From assembly GCA_034769895.1 (NCBI GenBank), contig CM068367.1:114126654-114190653 (forward strand): a stretch of DNA of 64,000 nt, read 5' to 3'. The DNA is from Magicicada septendecula (taxonomy: Eukaryota > Arthropoda > Insecta > Hemiptera > Cicadidae). Under the pieces are notes generated by a model. It saw nothing but the letters and a program-made list of their open reading frames with translations. It was not told where the DNA came from and ran no database searches. A program made the translations under genes and the position numbers. This document shows, one piece after another, positions 1 through 13,070 of the stretch (positions are counted from its first letter, which is position 1; each line of letters starts with the position of its first letter).

Positions 1-2100
1 TATATATACACCGTTACAAATGGAAAGTATGTGATTACGACAGATTTAAGGCTTGGAATGGTAAAATATTCACAAAATATATATACACCGTTACAAATGG
101 AAAGTATCTGATTACGACAGATTTAAGGCTTGGAATGGTAAAATATTCACAAAATATATATACACCGTTACAAATGGAAAGTATCTGATTACGACAGATT
201 TAAGGCTTGGAATGGTAAAATATTCACAAAATATATATACACCGTTACAAATGGAAAGTATCTGATTACGACAGATTTAAGGCTTGTAAATGGTAAAATA
301 TTCACAAAATATATATACACCGTTACAAATTGAAAGTATCTGATTACGACAGATTTAAGGCTTGGAATGGTAAAATATTCACAAAATATATATACACCGT
401 TACAAATTGAAAGTATCTGATTACGACAGATTTAAGGCTTGGAATGGTAAAATATTCACAAAATATATATACACCGTTACAAATTGAAAGTATCTGATTA
501 CGACAGATTTAAGGCTTGGAATGGTAAAATATTCACAATATATATATACACCGTTACAAATTGAAAGTATCTGATTACGACAGATTTAAGGCTTGTAAAT
601 GGTAAAATATTCACAAAATATATATACACCGTTACAAATTGAAAGTATCTGATTACGACAGATTTAAGGCTTGTAAATGGTAAAATATTCACAAAATATA
701 TATACACCGTTACAAATTGAAAGTATCTGGTTACGACAGATTTAAGGCTTGTAAATGGTAAAATATTCACAAAATATATATACACCGTTACAAATTGAAA
801 GTATCTCATTGCGACAGATTTAAGGCTTGGAATGGTAAAATATTCACAAAATATATATACACCGTTACAAATTGAAAGTATCTGATTACGACAGATTTAA
901 GGCTTGTAAATGGTAAAATATTCACAAAATATATATACACCGTTACAAATTGAAAGTATCTGATTACGACAGATTTAAGGCTTGTAAATGGTAAAATATT
1001 CACAAAATATATATACACCGTTACAAATTGAAAGTATCTGATTACGACAGATTTAAGGCTTGTAAATGGTAAAATATTCACAAAATATATATACACCGTT
1101 ACAAATTGAAAGTATCTGATTACGACAGATTTAAGGCTTGTAAATGGTAAAATATTCACAAAATATATATACACCGTTACAAATTGAAAGTATCTGATTA
1201 CGACAGATTTAAGGCTTGTAAATGGTAAAATATTCACAAAATATATATACACCGTTACAAATTGAAAGTATCTGATTACGACAGATTTAAGGCTTGTAAA
1301 TGGTAAAATATTCACAAAATATATATACACCGTTACAAATTGAAAGTATCTGATTACGACAGATTTAAGGCTTGTAAATGGTAAAATATTCACAAAATAT
1401 ATATACACCGTTACAAATTGAAAGTATCTGATTACGACAGATTTAAGGCTTGTAAATGGTAAAATATTCACAAAATATATATACACCGTTACAAATTGAA
1501 AGTATCTGATTACGACAGATTTAAGGCTTGTAAATGGTAAAATATTCACAAAATATATATACACCGTTACAAATTGAAAGTGTCTGATTACGACAGATTT
1601 AAGGCTTGTAAATGGTAAAATATTCACAAAATATATATACACCGTTACAAATTGAAAGTATCTGATTACGACAGATTTAAGGCTTGTAAATGGTAAAATA
1701 TTCACAAAATATATATACACCGTTACAAATTGAAAGTATCTGATTACGACAGATTTAAGGCTTGTAAATGGTAAAATATTCACAAAATATATATACACCG
1801 TTACAAATGGAAAGTATCTGATTACGACAGATTTAAGGCTTGGAATGGTAAAATATTCACAAAATATATATACACCGTTACAAATGGAAAGTATCTGATT
1901 ACGACAGATTTAAGGCTTGGAATGGTAAAATATTCACAAAATATATATACACCGTTACAAATTGAAAGTATCTCATTGCGACAGATTTAAGGCTTGGAAT
2001 GGTAAAATATTCACAAAATATATATACACCGTTACAAATTGAAAGTATCTCATTGCGACAGATTTAAGGCTTGTAAATGGTAAAATATTCACAAAATATA
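1..2100. repeat. intra-array duplication, copy 1
   Basis: This segment carries rare variants in the same order as 4724-6744. They are tatgtgatt at 28, the lone 78-bp unit at 284, cacaatatat at 534, a variant tctgg unit at 727 and paired tctcattgcg units at 1971 and 2048. The first four are 4,723 or 4,722-4,723 bp from their partners and the last two are 4,644 bp from theirs. The change is explained by one missing 78-bp unit and three 1-bp indels in copy 2. Confidence 0.85.
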
Positions 2101-4723
2101 TATACACCGTTACAAATGGAAAGTATCTGATTACGACAGATTTAAGGCTTGGAATGGTAAAATATTCACAAAATATATATACACCGTTACAAATGGAAAG
2201 TATCTGATTACGACAGATTTAAGGCTTGGAATGGTAAAATATTCACAAAATATATATACACCGTTACAAATGGAAAGTATCTGATTACGACAGATTTAAG
2301 GCTTGGAATGGTAAAATATTCACAAAATATATATACACCGTTAAAAATGGAAAGTATCTGATTACGACAGATTTAAGGCTTGGAATGGTAAAATATTCAC
2401 AAAATATATATACACCGTTACAAATGGAAAGTATCTGATTACGACAGATTTAAGGCTTGGAATGGTAAAATATTCACAAAATATATATACACCGTTACAA
2501 ATGGAAAGTATCTGATTACGACAGATTTAAGGCTTGGAATGGTAAAATATTCACAAAATATATATACACCGTTACAAATGGAAAGTATCTGATTACGACA
2601 GATTTAAGGCTTGGAATGGTAAAATATTCACAAAATATATATACACCGTTACAAATGGAAAGTATCTGATTACGACAGATTTAAGGCTTGGAATGGTAAA
2701 ATATTCACAAAATATATATACACCGTTACAAATGGAAAGTATCTGATTACGACAGATTTAAGGCTTGGAATGGTAAAATATTCACAAAATATATATACAC
2801 CGTTACAAATGGAAAGTATCTGATTACGACAGATTTAAGGCTTGGAATGGTAAAATATTCACAAAATATATATACACCGTTACAAATGGAAAGTATCTGA
2901 TTACGACAGATTTAAGGCTTGGAATGGTAAAATATTCACAAAATATATATACACCGTTACAAATGGAAAGTATCTGATTACGACAGATTTAAGGCTTGGA
3001 ATGGTAAAATATTCACAAAATATATATACACCGTTACAAATGGAAAGTATCTGATTACGACAGATTTAAGGCTTGGAATGTAAAATATTCACAAAATATA
3101 TATACACCGTTACAAATTGAAAGTATCTGATTACGACAGATTTAAGGCTTGGAATGGTAAAATATTCACAAAATATATATACACCGTTACAAATTGAAAG
3201 TATCTGATTACGACAGATTTAAGGCTTGGAATGGTAAAATATTCACAAAATATATATACACCGTTACAAATTGAAAGTATCTGATTACGACAGATTTAAG
3301 GCTTGGAATGGTAAATTTATCACAAAATATATATATACACCGTTACAAATGGAAAGTATCTGATTACGACAGATTTAAGGCTTGGAATGGTAAAATATTC
3401 ACAAAATATATATACACCGTTACAAACGGAAAGTATCTGATTACGACAGATTTAAGGCTTGGAATGGTAAAATATTCACAAAATATATATACACCGTTAC
3501 AAACTGAAAGTATCTGATTACGACAGATTTAAGGCTTGGAATGGTAAAATATTCACAAAATATATATACACCGTTACAAATTGAAAGTATCTGATTACGA
3601 CAGATTTAAGGCTTGTAAATGGTAAAATATTCACAAAATATATATACACCGTTACAAATTGAAAGTATCTGATTACGACAGATTTAAGGCTTGTAAATGG
3701 TAAAATATTCACAAAATATATATACACCGTTACAAATTGAAAGTATCTGATTACGACAGATTTAAGGCTTGTAAATGGTAAAATATTCACAAAATATATA
3801 TACACCGTTACAAATTGGAAGTATCTGATTACGACAGATTTAAGGCTTGTAAATGGTAAAATATTCACAAAATATATATACACCGTTACAAATTGAAAGT
3901 ATCTGATTACGACAGATTTAAGGCTTGTAAATGGTAAAATATTCACAAAATATATATACACCGTTACAAATTGAAAGTATCTGATTACGACAGATTTAAG
4001 GCTTGTAAATGGTAAAATATTCACAAAATATATATACACCGTTACAAATTGAAAGTATCTGATTACGACAGATTTAAGGCTTGTAAATGGTAAAATATTC
4101 ACAAAATATATATACACCGTTACAAATTGAAAGTATCTGATTACGACAGATTTAAGGCTTGGAAATGGTAAAATATTCACAAAATATATATACACCGTTA
4201 CAAATTGAAAGTATCTGATTACGACAGATTTAAGGCTTGGAATGGTAAAATATTCACAAAATATATATACACCGTTACAAATTGAAAGTATCTGATTACG
4301 ACAGATTTAAGGCTTGGAATGGTAAAATATTCACAAAATATATATACACCGTTACAAATTGAAAGTATCTGATTACGACAGATTTAAGGCTTGGAATGGT
4401 AAAATATTCACAAAATATATATACACCGTTACAAATGGAAAGTATCTGATTACGACAGATTTAAGGCTTGGAATGGTAAAATATTCACAAAATATATATA
4501 CACCGTTACAAATGGAAAGTATCTGATTACGACAGATTTAAGTCTTGGAATGGTAAAATATTCACAAAATATATATACACCGTTACAAATGGAAAGTATC
4601 TGATTACGACAGATTTAAGGCTTGGAATGGTAAAATATTCACAAAATATATATACACCGTTACAAATGGAAAGTATCTGATTACGACAGATTTAAGGCTT
4701 GGAATGGTAAAATATTCACAAAA

Positions 4724-6744
4724 TATATATACACCGTTACAAATGGAAAGTATGTGATTACGACAGATTTAAGGCTTGGAATGGTAAAATATTCACAAAA
4801 TATATATACACCGTTACAAATGGAAAGTATCTGATTACGACAGATTTAAGGCTTGGAATGGTAAAATATTCACAAAATATATATACACCGTTACAAATGG
4901 AAAGTATCTGATTACGACAGATTTAAGGCTTGGAATGGTAAAATATTCACAAAATATATATACACCGTTACAAATTGAAAGTATCTGATTACGACAGATT
5001 TAAGGCTTGTAAATGGTAAAATATTCACAAAATATATATACACCGTTACAAATTGAAAGTATCTGATTACGACAGATTTAAGGCTTGGAATGGTAAAATA
5101 TTCACAAAATATATATACACCGTTACAAATTGAAAGTATCTGATTACGACAGATTTAAGGCTTGGAATGGTAAAATATTCACAAAATATATATACACCGT
5201 TACAAATTGAAAGTATCTGATTACGACAGATTTAAGGCTTGGAATGGTAAAATATTCACAATATATATATACACCGTTACAAATTGAAAGTATCTGATTA
5301 CGACAGATTTAAGGCTTGTAAATGGTAAAATATTCACAAAATATATATACACCGTTACAAATTGAAAGTATCTGATTACGACAGATTTAAGGCTTGTAAA
5401 TGGTAAAATATTCACAAAATATATATACACCGTTACAAATTGAAAGTATCTGGATTACGACAGATTTAAGGCTTGTAAATGGTAAAATATTCACAAAATA
5501 TATATACACCGTTACAAATTGAAAGTATCTGATTACGACAGATTTAAGGCTTGGAATGGTAAAATATTCACAAAATATATATACACCGTTACAAATTGAA
5601 AGTATCTGATTACGACAGATTTAAGGCTTGTAAATGGTAAAATATTCACAAAATATATATACACCGTTACAAATTGAAAGTATCTGATTACGACAGATTT
5701 AAGGCTTGTAAATGGTAAAATATTCACAAAATATATATACACCGTTACAAATTGAAAGTATCTGATTACGACAGATTTAAGGCTTGTAAATGGTAAAATA
5801 TTCACAAAATATATATACACCGTTACAAATTGAAAGTATCTGATTACGACAGATTTAAGGCTTGTAAATGGTAAAATATTCACAAAATATATATACACCG
5901 TTACAAATTGAAAGTATCTGATTACGACAGATTTAAGGCTTGTAAATGGTAAAATATTCACAAAATATATATACACCGTTACAAATTGAAAGTATCTGAT
6001 TACGACAGATTTAAGGCTTGTAATGGTAAAATATTCACAAAATATATATACACCGTTACAAATTGAAAGTATCTGATTACGACAGATTTAAGGCTTGTAA
6101 ATGGTAAAATATTCACAAAATATATATACACCGTTACAAATTGAAAGTATCTGATTACGACAGATTTAAGGCTTGTAAATGGTAAAATATTCACAAAATA
6201 TATATACACCGTTACAAATTGAAAGTATCTGATTACGACAGATTTAAGGCTTGTAAATGGTAAAATATTCACAAAATATATATACACCGTTACAAATTGA
6301 AAGTATCTGATTACGACAGATTTAAGGCTTGTAAATGGTAAAATATTCACAAAATATATATACACCGTTACAAATTGAAAGTATCTGATTACGACAGATT
6401 TAAGGCTTGTAAATGGTAAAATATTCACAAAATATATATACACCGTTACAAATTGAAAGTATCTGATTACGACAGATTTAAGGCTTGGAATGGTAAAATA
6501 TTCACAAAATATATATACACCGTTACAAATGAAAGTATCTGATTACGACAGATTTAAGGCTTGGAATGGTAAAATATTCACAAAATATATATACACCGTT
6601 ACAAATTGAAAGTATCTCATTGCGACAGATTTAAGGCTTGGAATGGTAAAATATTCACAAAATATATATACACCGTTACAAATTGAAAGTATCTCATTGC
6701 GACAGATTTAAGGCTTGTAAATGGTAAAATATTCACAAAATATA
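4724..6744. repeat. intra-array duplication, copy 2
   Basis: This is the partner of positions 1 to about 2100. Matching landmarks are at 4751, 5007, 5257, about 5450, 6615 and 6692. It has 11 consecutive 78-bp units where copy 1 has 12. It also has a 1-bp insertion in tctggattacg near 5452, a 1-bp loss in ttgtaatgg near 6020 and a 1-bp loss in caaatgaaag near 6527. One extra tctcattgcg unit lies at 6770. Confidence 0.85.
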
Positions 6745-6875
6745 TATACACCGTTACAAATTGAAAGTATCTCATTGCGACAGATTTAAGGCTTGTAAAT
6801 GGTAAAATATTCACAAAATATATATACACCGTTACAAATTGAAAGTATCTGATTACGACAGATTTAAGGCTTGTA

Positions 6876-7375
6876 NNNNNNNNNNNNNNNNNNNNNNNNN
6901 NNNNNNNNNNNNNNNNNNNNNNNNNNNNNNNNNNNNNNNNNNNNNNNNNNNNNNNNNNNNNNNNNNNNNNNNNNNNNNNNNNNNNNNNNNNNNNNNNNNN
7001 NNNNNNNNNNNNNNNNNNNNNNNNNNNNNNNNNNNNNNNNNNNNNNNNNNNNNNNNNNNNNNNNNNNNNNNNNNNNNNNNNNNNNNNNNNNNNNNNNNNN
7101 NNNNNNNNNNNNNNNNNNNNNNNNNNNNNNNNNNNNNNNNNNNNNNNNNNNNNNNNNNNNNNNNNNNNNNNNNNNNNNNNNNNNNNNNNNNNNNNNNNNN
7201 NNNNNNNNNNNNNNNNNNNNNNNNNNNNNNNNNNNNNNNNNNNNNNNNNNNNNNNNNNNNNNNNNNNNNNNNNNNNNNNNNNNNNNNNNNNNNNNNNNNN
7301 NNNNNNNNNNNNNNNNNNNNNNNNNNNNNNNNNNNNNNNNNNNNNNNNNNNNNNNNNNNNNNNNNNNNNNNNNNN
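6876..7375. other. assembly gap, 500 N
   Basis: Exactly 500 undetermined bases lie inside the satellite. The flanking monomer phases do not fit a 500-bp gap, so the figure is probably a placeholder and not a measured length. Confidence 0.98.
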
Positions 7376-10300
7376 CACAAAATATATATACACCGTTACA
7401 AATTGAAAGTATCTGATTACGACAGATTTAAGGCTTGGAATGGTAAAATATTCACAAAATATATATACACCGTTACAAATGGAAAGTATCTGATTACGAC
7501 AGATTTAAGGCTTGGAATGGTAAAATATTCACAAAATATATATACACCGTTACAAATGGAAAGTATCTGATTACGACAGATTTAAGGCTTGGAATGGTAA
7601 AATATTCACAAAATATATATACACCGTTACAAATTGAAAGTATCTGATTACGACAGATTTAAGGCTTGGAATGGTAAAATATTCACAAAATATATATACA
7701 CCGTTACAAATGGAAAGTATCTGATTACGACAGATTTAAGGCTTGGAATGGTAAAATATTCACAAAATATATATACACCGTTACAAATGGAAAGTATCTG
7801 ATTACGACAGATTTAAGGCTTGGAATGGTAAAATATTCACAAAATATATATACACCGTTACAAATGGAAAGTATCTGATTACGACAGATTTAAGGCTTGG
7901 AATGGTAAAATATTCACAAAATATATATACACCGTTACAAATTGAAAGTATCTGATTACGACAGATTTAAGGCTTGGAATGGTAAAATATTCACAAAATA
8001 TATATACACCGTTACAAATTGAAAGTATCTGATTACGACAGATTTAAGGCTTGGAATGGTAAAATATTCACAAAATATATATACACCGTTACAAATGGAA
8101 AGTATCTGATTACGACAGATTTAAGGCTTGGAATGGTAAAATATTCACAAAATATATATACACCGTTACAAATTGAAAGTATCTGATTACGACAGATTTA
8201 AGGCTTGGAATGGTAAAATATTCACAAAATATATATACACCGTTACAAATTGAAAGTATCTGATTACGACAGATTTAAGGCTTGGAATGGTAAAATATTC
8301 ACAAAATATATATACACCGTTACAAATTGAAAGTATCTGATTACGACAGATTTAAGGCTTGGAATGGTAAAATATTCACAAAATATATATACACCGTTAC
8401 AAATTGAAAGTATCTGATTACGACAGATTTAAGGCTTGGAATGGTAAAATATTCACAAAATATATATACACCGTTACAAATGGAAAGTATCTGATTACGA
8501 CAGATTTAAGGCTTGGAATGGTAAAATATTCACAAAATATATATACACCGTTACAAATTGAAAGTATCTGATTACGACAGATTTAAGGCTTGGAATGGTA
8601 AAATATTCACAAAATATATATACACCGTTACAAATTGAAAGTATCTGATTACGACAGATTTAAGGCTTGGAATGGTAAAATATTCACAAAATATATATAC
8701 ACCGTTACAAATTGAAAGTATCTGATTACGACAGATTTAAGGCTTGGAATGGTAAAATATTCACAAAATATATATACACCGTTACAAATGGAAAGTATCT
8801 GATTACGACAGATTTAAGGCTTGGAATGGTAAAATATTCACAAAATATATATACACCGTTACAAATTGAAAGTATCTGATTACGACAGATTTAAGGCTTG
8901 GAATGGTAAAATATTCACAAAATATATATACACCGTTAAAAATGGAAAGTATCTGATTACGACAGATTTAAGGCTTGGAATGGTAAAATATTCACAAAAT
9001 ATATATACACCGTTACAAATTGAAAGTATCTGATTACGACAGATTTAAGGCTTGGAATGGTAAAATATTCACAAAATATATATACACCGTTACAAATGGA
9101 AAGTATCTGATTACGACAGATTTAAGGCTTGGAATGGTAAAATATTCACAAAATATATATACACCGTTACAAATTGAAAGTATCTGATTACGACAGATTT
9201 AAGGCTTGGAATGGTAAAATATTCACAAAATATATATACACCGTTACAAATGGAAAGTATCTGATTACGGCAGATTTAAGGCTTGGAATGGTAAAATATT
9301 CACAAAATATATATACACCGTTACAAATGGAAAGTATCTGATTACGACAGATTTAAGGCTTGGAATGGTAAAATATTCACAAAATATATATACACCGTTA
9401 CAAATGGAAAGTATCTGATTACGACAGATTTAAGGCTTGGAATGGTAAAATATTCACAAAATATATATACACCGTTACAAATGGAAAGTATCTGATTACG
9501 ACAGATTTAAGGCTTGGAATGGTAAAATATTCACAATATATATATACACCGTTACAAATTGAAAGTATCTGATTACGACAGATTTAAGGCTTGGAATGGT
9601 AAAATATTCACAATATATATATACACCGTTACAAATTGAATGTATCTGATTACGACAGATTTAAGGCTTGGAATGGTAAAATATTCACAAAATATATATA
9701 CACCGTTACAAATTGAAAGTATCTGATTACGACAGATTTAAGGCTTGGAATGGTAAAATATTCACAAAATATATATACACCGTTACAAATGGAAAGTATC
9801 TGATTACGACAGATTTAAGGCTTGGAATGGTAAAATATTCACAAAATATATATACACCGTTACAAATTGAAAGTATCTGATTACGACAGATTTAAGGCTT
9901 GTAAATGGTAAAATATTCACAAAATATATATACACCGTTACAAATTGAAAGTATCTGATTACGACAGATTTAAGGCTTGGAATGGTAAAATATTCACAAA
10001 ATATATATACACCGTTACAAATTGAAAGTATCTGATTACGACAGATTTAAGGCTTGGAATGGTAAAATATTCACAAAATATATATACACCGTTACAAATT
10101 GAAAGTATCTGATTACGACAGATTTAAGGCTTGGAATGGTAAAATATTCACAAAATATATATACACCGTTACAAATTGAAAGTATCTGATTACGACAGAT
10201 TTAAGGCTTGGAATGGTAAAATATTCACAAAATATATATACACCGTTACAAATGGAAAGTATCTGATTACGACAGATTTAAGGCTTGGAATGGTAAAATA

Positions 10301-11778
10301 TTCACAAAATATATATACACCGTTACAAATTGAAAGTATCTGATTACGACAGATTTAAGGCTTGTAAATGGTAAAATATTCACAAAATATATATACACCG
10401 TTACAAATTGAAAGTATCTGATTACGACAGATTTAAGGCTTGGAATGGTAAAATATTCACAAAATATATATACACCGTTACAAATTGAAAGTATCTGATT
10501 ACGACAGATTTAAGGCTTGGAATGGTAAAATATTCACAAAATATATATACACTGTTACAAATTGAAAGTATCTGATTACGACAGATTTAAGGCTTGGAAT
10601 GGTAAAATATTCACAAAATATATATACACCGTTACAAATTGAAAGTATCTGATTACGACAGATTTAAGGCTTGGAATGGTAAAATATTCACAAAATATAT
10701 ATACACCGTTACAAATGGAAAGTATCTGATTACGACAGATTTAAGGCTTGGAATGGTAAAATATTCACAAAATATATATACACCGTTACAAATGGAAAGT
10801 ATCTGATTACGACAGATTTAAGGCTTGGAATGGTAAATATTCACAAAATATATATACACCGTTACAAATTGAAAGTATCTGATTACGACAGATTTAAGGC
10901 TTGGAATGGTAAAATATTCACAAAATATATATACACCGTTACAAATGGAAAGTATCTGATTACGACAGATTTAAGGCTTGGAATGGTAAAATATTCACAA
11001 AATATATATACACCGTTACAAATGGAAAGTATCTGATTACGACAGATTTAAGGCTTGGAATGGTAAAATATTCACAAAATATATATACACCGTTACAAAT
11101 GGAAAGTATCCGATTACGACAGATTTAAGGCTTGGAATGGTAAAATATTCACAAAATATATATACACCGTTACAAATGGAAAGTATCTGATTACGACAGA
11201 TTTAAGGCTTGGAATGGTAAAATATTCACAAAATATATATACACCGTTACAAATGGAAAGTATCTGATTACGACAGATTTAAGGCTTGGAATGGTAAAAT
11301 ATTCACAAAATATATATACACCGTTACAAATGGAAAGTATCTGATTACGACAGATTTAAGGCTTGGAATGGTAAAATATTCACAAAATATATATACACCG
11401 TTACAAATGGAAAGTATCTGATTACGACAGATTTAAGGCTTGGAATGGTAAAATATTCACAAAATATATATACACCGTTACAAATGGAAAGTATCTGATT
11501 ACGACAGATTTAAGGCTTGGAATGGTAAAATATTCACAAAATATATATACACCGTTACAAATGGAAAGTATCTGATTACGACAGATTTAAGGCTTGGAAT
11601 GGTAAAATATTCACAAAATATATATACACCGTTACAAATGGAAAGTATCTGATTACGACAGATTTAAGGCTTGGAATGGTAAAATATTCACAATATATAT
11701 ATACACCGTTACAAATTGAAAGTATCTGATTACGACAGATTTAAGGCTTGTAAATGGTAAAATATTCACAAAATATAT
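7376..11778. repeat. 77/78-bp tandem satellite array, right part
   Basis: This is the same monomer as on the other side of the gap, but nearly all units are of the 77-bp form. Isolated 78-bp units occur near 9899, 10360 and 11749. The caaatgga and caaattga forms are interspersed, and the caaatgga form predominates from about 10700 to 11650. Point variants include ttaaaaatgg near 8936 (also at 2341) and cacaatatat near 9534, 9611 and 11690 (also at 534 and 5257). The array ends abruptly within a monomer at 11778. Confidence 0.97.
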
Positions 11779-12270
11779 TGTTACGCAATTACGGAACACT
11801 CTCGTACAGTCGAGAGTATTGTTCTACACGCTTCTCGACTAGCCCAGCGTGCCTCGTCTGTATCAAGGTCGTCCACTCACATAACACTCAAGCACCTTCC
11901 AGAATGTTCAAAGAGCACTTGAAATACGCATTATGATAGCTGGCACGGTGCAGTATGGATAGAAAGTTGTCCTCGAACTCGTGTGCTACCTATAGAGTAA
12001 GAGCGTCTGGCTTTGTCAGTCACTTATGTTGATTGATTTCCTTAGTGCGGATCGAATTATTGTTGAAAATTAATGGAAAGTGTACACTGTGTTATAATTA
12101 GTGTGGAACTCTGTTATTTGACATTATTATTGCATGTGGACAAATTTAATTTGAATTATGGTACTAGTTGATTACAAATAATTTATTGTGACTAATTAAA
12201 GCTGGCATTTAGTGACTTCATTGGTGTCTGTATTTTGTTTCCACTGTACCATACGACGATCAGTGTAACA
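11779..12270 (+). mobile_element. probable solo LTR at the satellite edge
   Basis: The satellite breaks at TGTTAC and a 492-bp segment follows that ends GTAACA, giving the inverted TG...CA ends expected of a long terminal repeat. Its last 100 bp match the end of the segment at 12546-13070, including a shared run around ggtgtctgtattttgtttcc. An attaaagctgg stretch in both copies could serve as a polyadenylation signal. I see no internal retroelement coding sequence next to it, so a solo LTR or decayed remnant fits best. Target-site duplications are not clear: atat on the left and atac on the right. Confidence 0.55.
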
Positions 12271-12474
12271 ATACAAATGTTGGGTAATGTACGAATACTG
12301 TGTTACGATGGCCGGAAACACTGTCATAGATTCCGCCAGGAAGCAAGAAAATGGGCAGTCTCGCAGATCCCGGTATTAGGTAATCCGGAATCGTGTACTA
12401 AAAACTAAGTTGATAAGAAACAGTTTATTCTGTAAGAGAAACTTGGCGATGGTTGGGTTACAGTAAGATTGATG

Positions 12475-12477
<3 letters not shown>
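12271..12477. other. spacer between the LTR copies
   Basis: This is about 200 bp without assignable features. A 23-codon open frame starting ATGGCCGGA at 12308 is closed by a stop codon and is not recognisable. Confidence 0.5.
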
Positions 12478-12529
<52 letters not shown>

Positions 12530-12545
12530 ACACACACACACACAC
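12478..12545. repeat. (CT)n then (CA)n microsatellite
   Basis: About 50 bp of CT dinucleotides are followed by about 15 bp of CA, directly abutting the second LTR-like copy. Confidence 0.95.
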
Positions 12546-13070
12546 TGGTACGAAATTACGTAGCGCTACGAAAAGTCGGCAGGTGCAGTAACGTGAAAGT
12601 TCTACACGTTTCTCGGTTAGCCTAGCAGCTGCAGTGTTGTGTCGTCAAGGCCGCGCAGGAAAGGACCCTCTAGATTGTTCGAGTACTTGTACTACGAAAA
12701 TTATGCTGTCCCGATGCCAAAAGAATGGAAAATTATTCTGGAAAACATCTGCCCGACCTATATAAGCAACTGCGGCCGGCATAGAAATTAGTTACACCTG
12801 GCGAGATTGTGGAGTGTGGATCAAGTGGTTGTTGCGGATATAGTGGAAAGCGATTATCGTGTTACAATTAGTAGGGAACTGCGGAACTCTACTAGTTTAG
12901 ATTGTTGATTATTATTGTGTGGACAAATTTAACGTGAATACTCTATGAGAGTATCTTGCTGATTTCAAATTGTTATTTGTCACTCATTAAAGCTGGTAGT
13001 TGGTGATTTCATTGGTGTCTGTATTTTGTTTCCATTATGCCATACGACGATCCGTGAGACCGTCCTAACA
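12546..13070 (+). mobile_element. second, diverged LTR-like copy
   Basis: It starts TGGTACGAAATTACG, resembling TGTTACGCAATTACG in the copy at 11779, and shares with that copy the tgtggacaaattta motif, the attaaagctgg motif and the terminal region through catacgacgatc. A TATA-like box (tatataagc) lies near 12759, where a promoter would be expected. Spacing and overall order match the first copy, but identity over the first half is low, so these are not the two young LTRs of one insertion. The right end is approximate. Confidence 0.5.

Larger units (their letters stand above)
1..6875. repeat. 77/78-bp tandem satellite array, left part
   Basis: Head-to-tail copies of an AT-rich monomer fill this whole stretch. 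The step between identical landmarks is 77 bp where the unit reads ttggaatgg and 78 bp where it reads ttgtaaatgg. A second diagnostic site reads caaatgga or caaattga. Neighbouring monomers are almost identical, so the array is young or homogenised. Variants come in blocks: 78-bp units dominate about 590-760, 905-1790, 3610-4190, 5317-5480 and 5627-6455, and 77-bp units dominate elsewhere. The left end of the array lies outside the window. The minus strand of the 78-bp blocks stays open as a 26-residue repeat, because 78 is a multiple of three. I regard those frames as a by-product and not as genes. Confidence 0.97.

Noticed and set aside
498-6443. Minus-strand frames of 69-330 codons in the satellite
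   Set aside because: They exist only where the monomer is 78 bp, are exact tandem repeats with no non-repeat start or end, and change with monomer type. Repeat arithmetic explains them.
1-11778. CRISPR-like array
   Set aside because: There are no unique spacers between repeats; the whole 77/78-bp unit is repeated, and the window is clearly eukaryotic.
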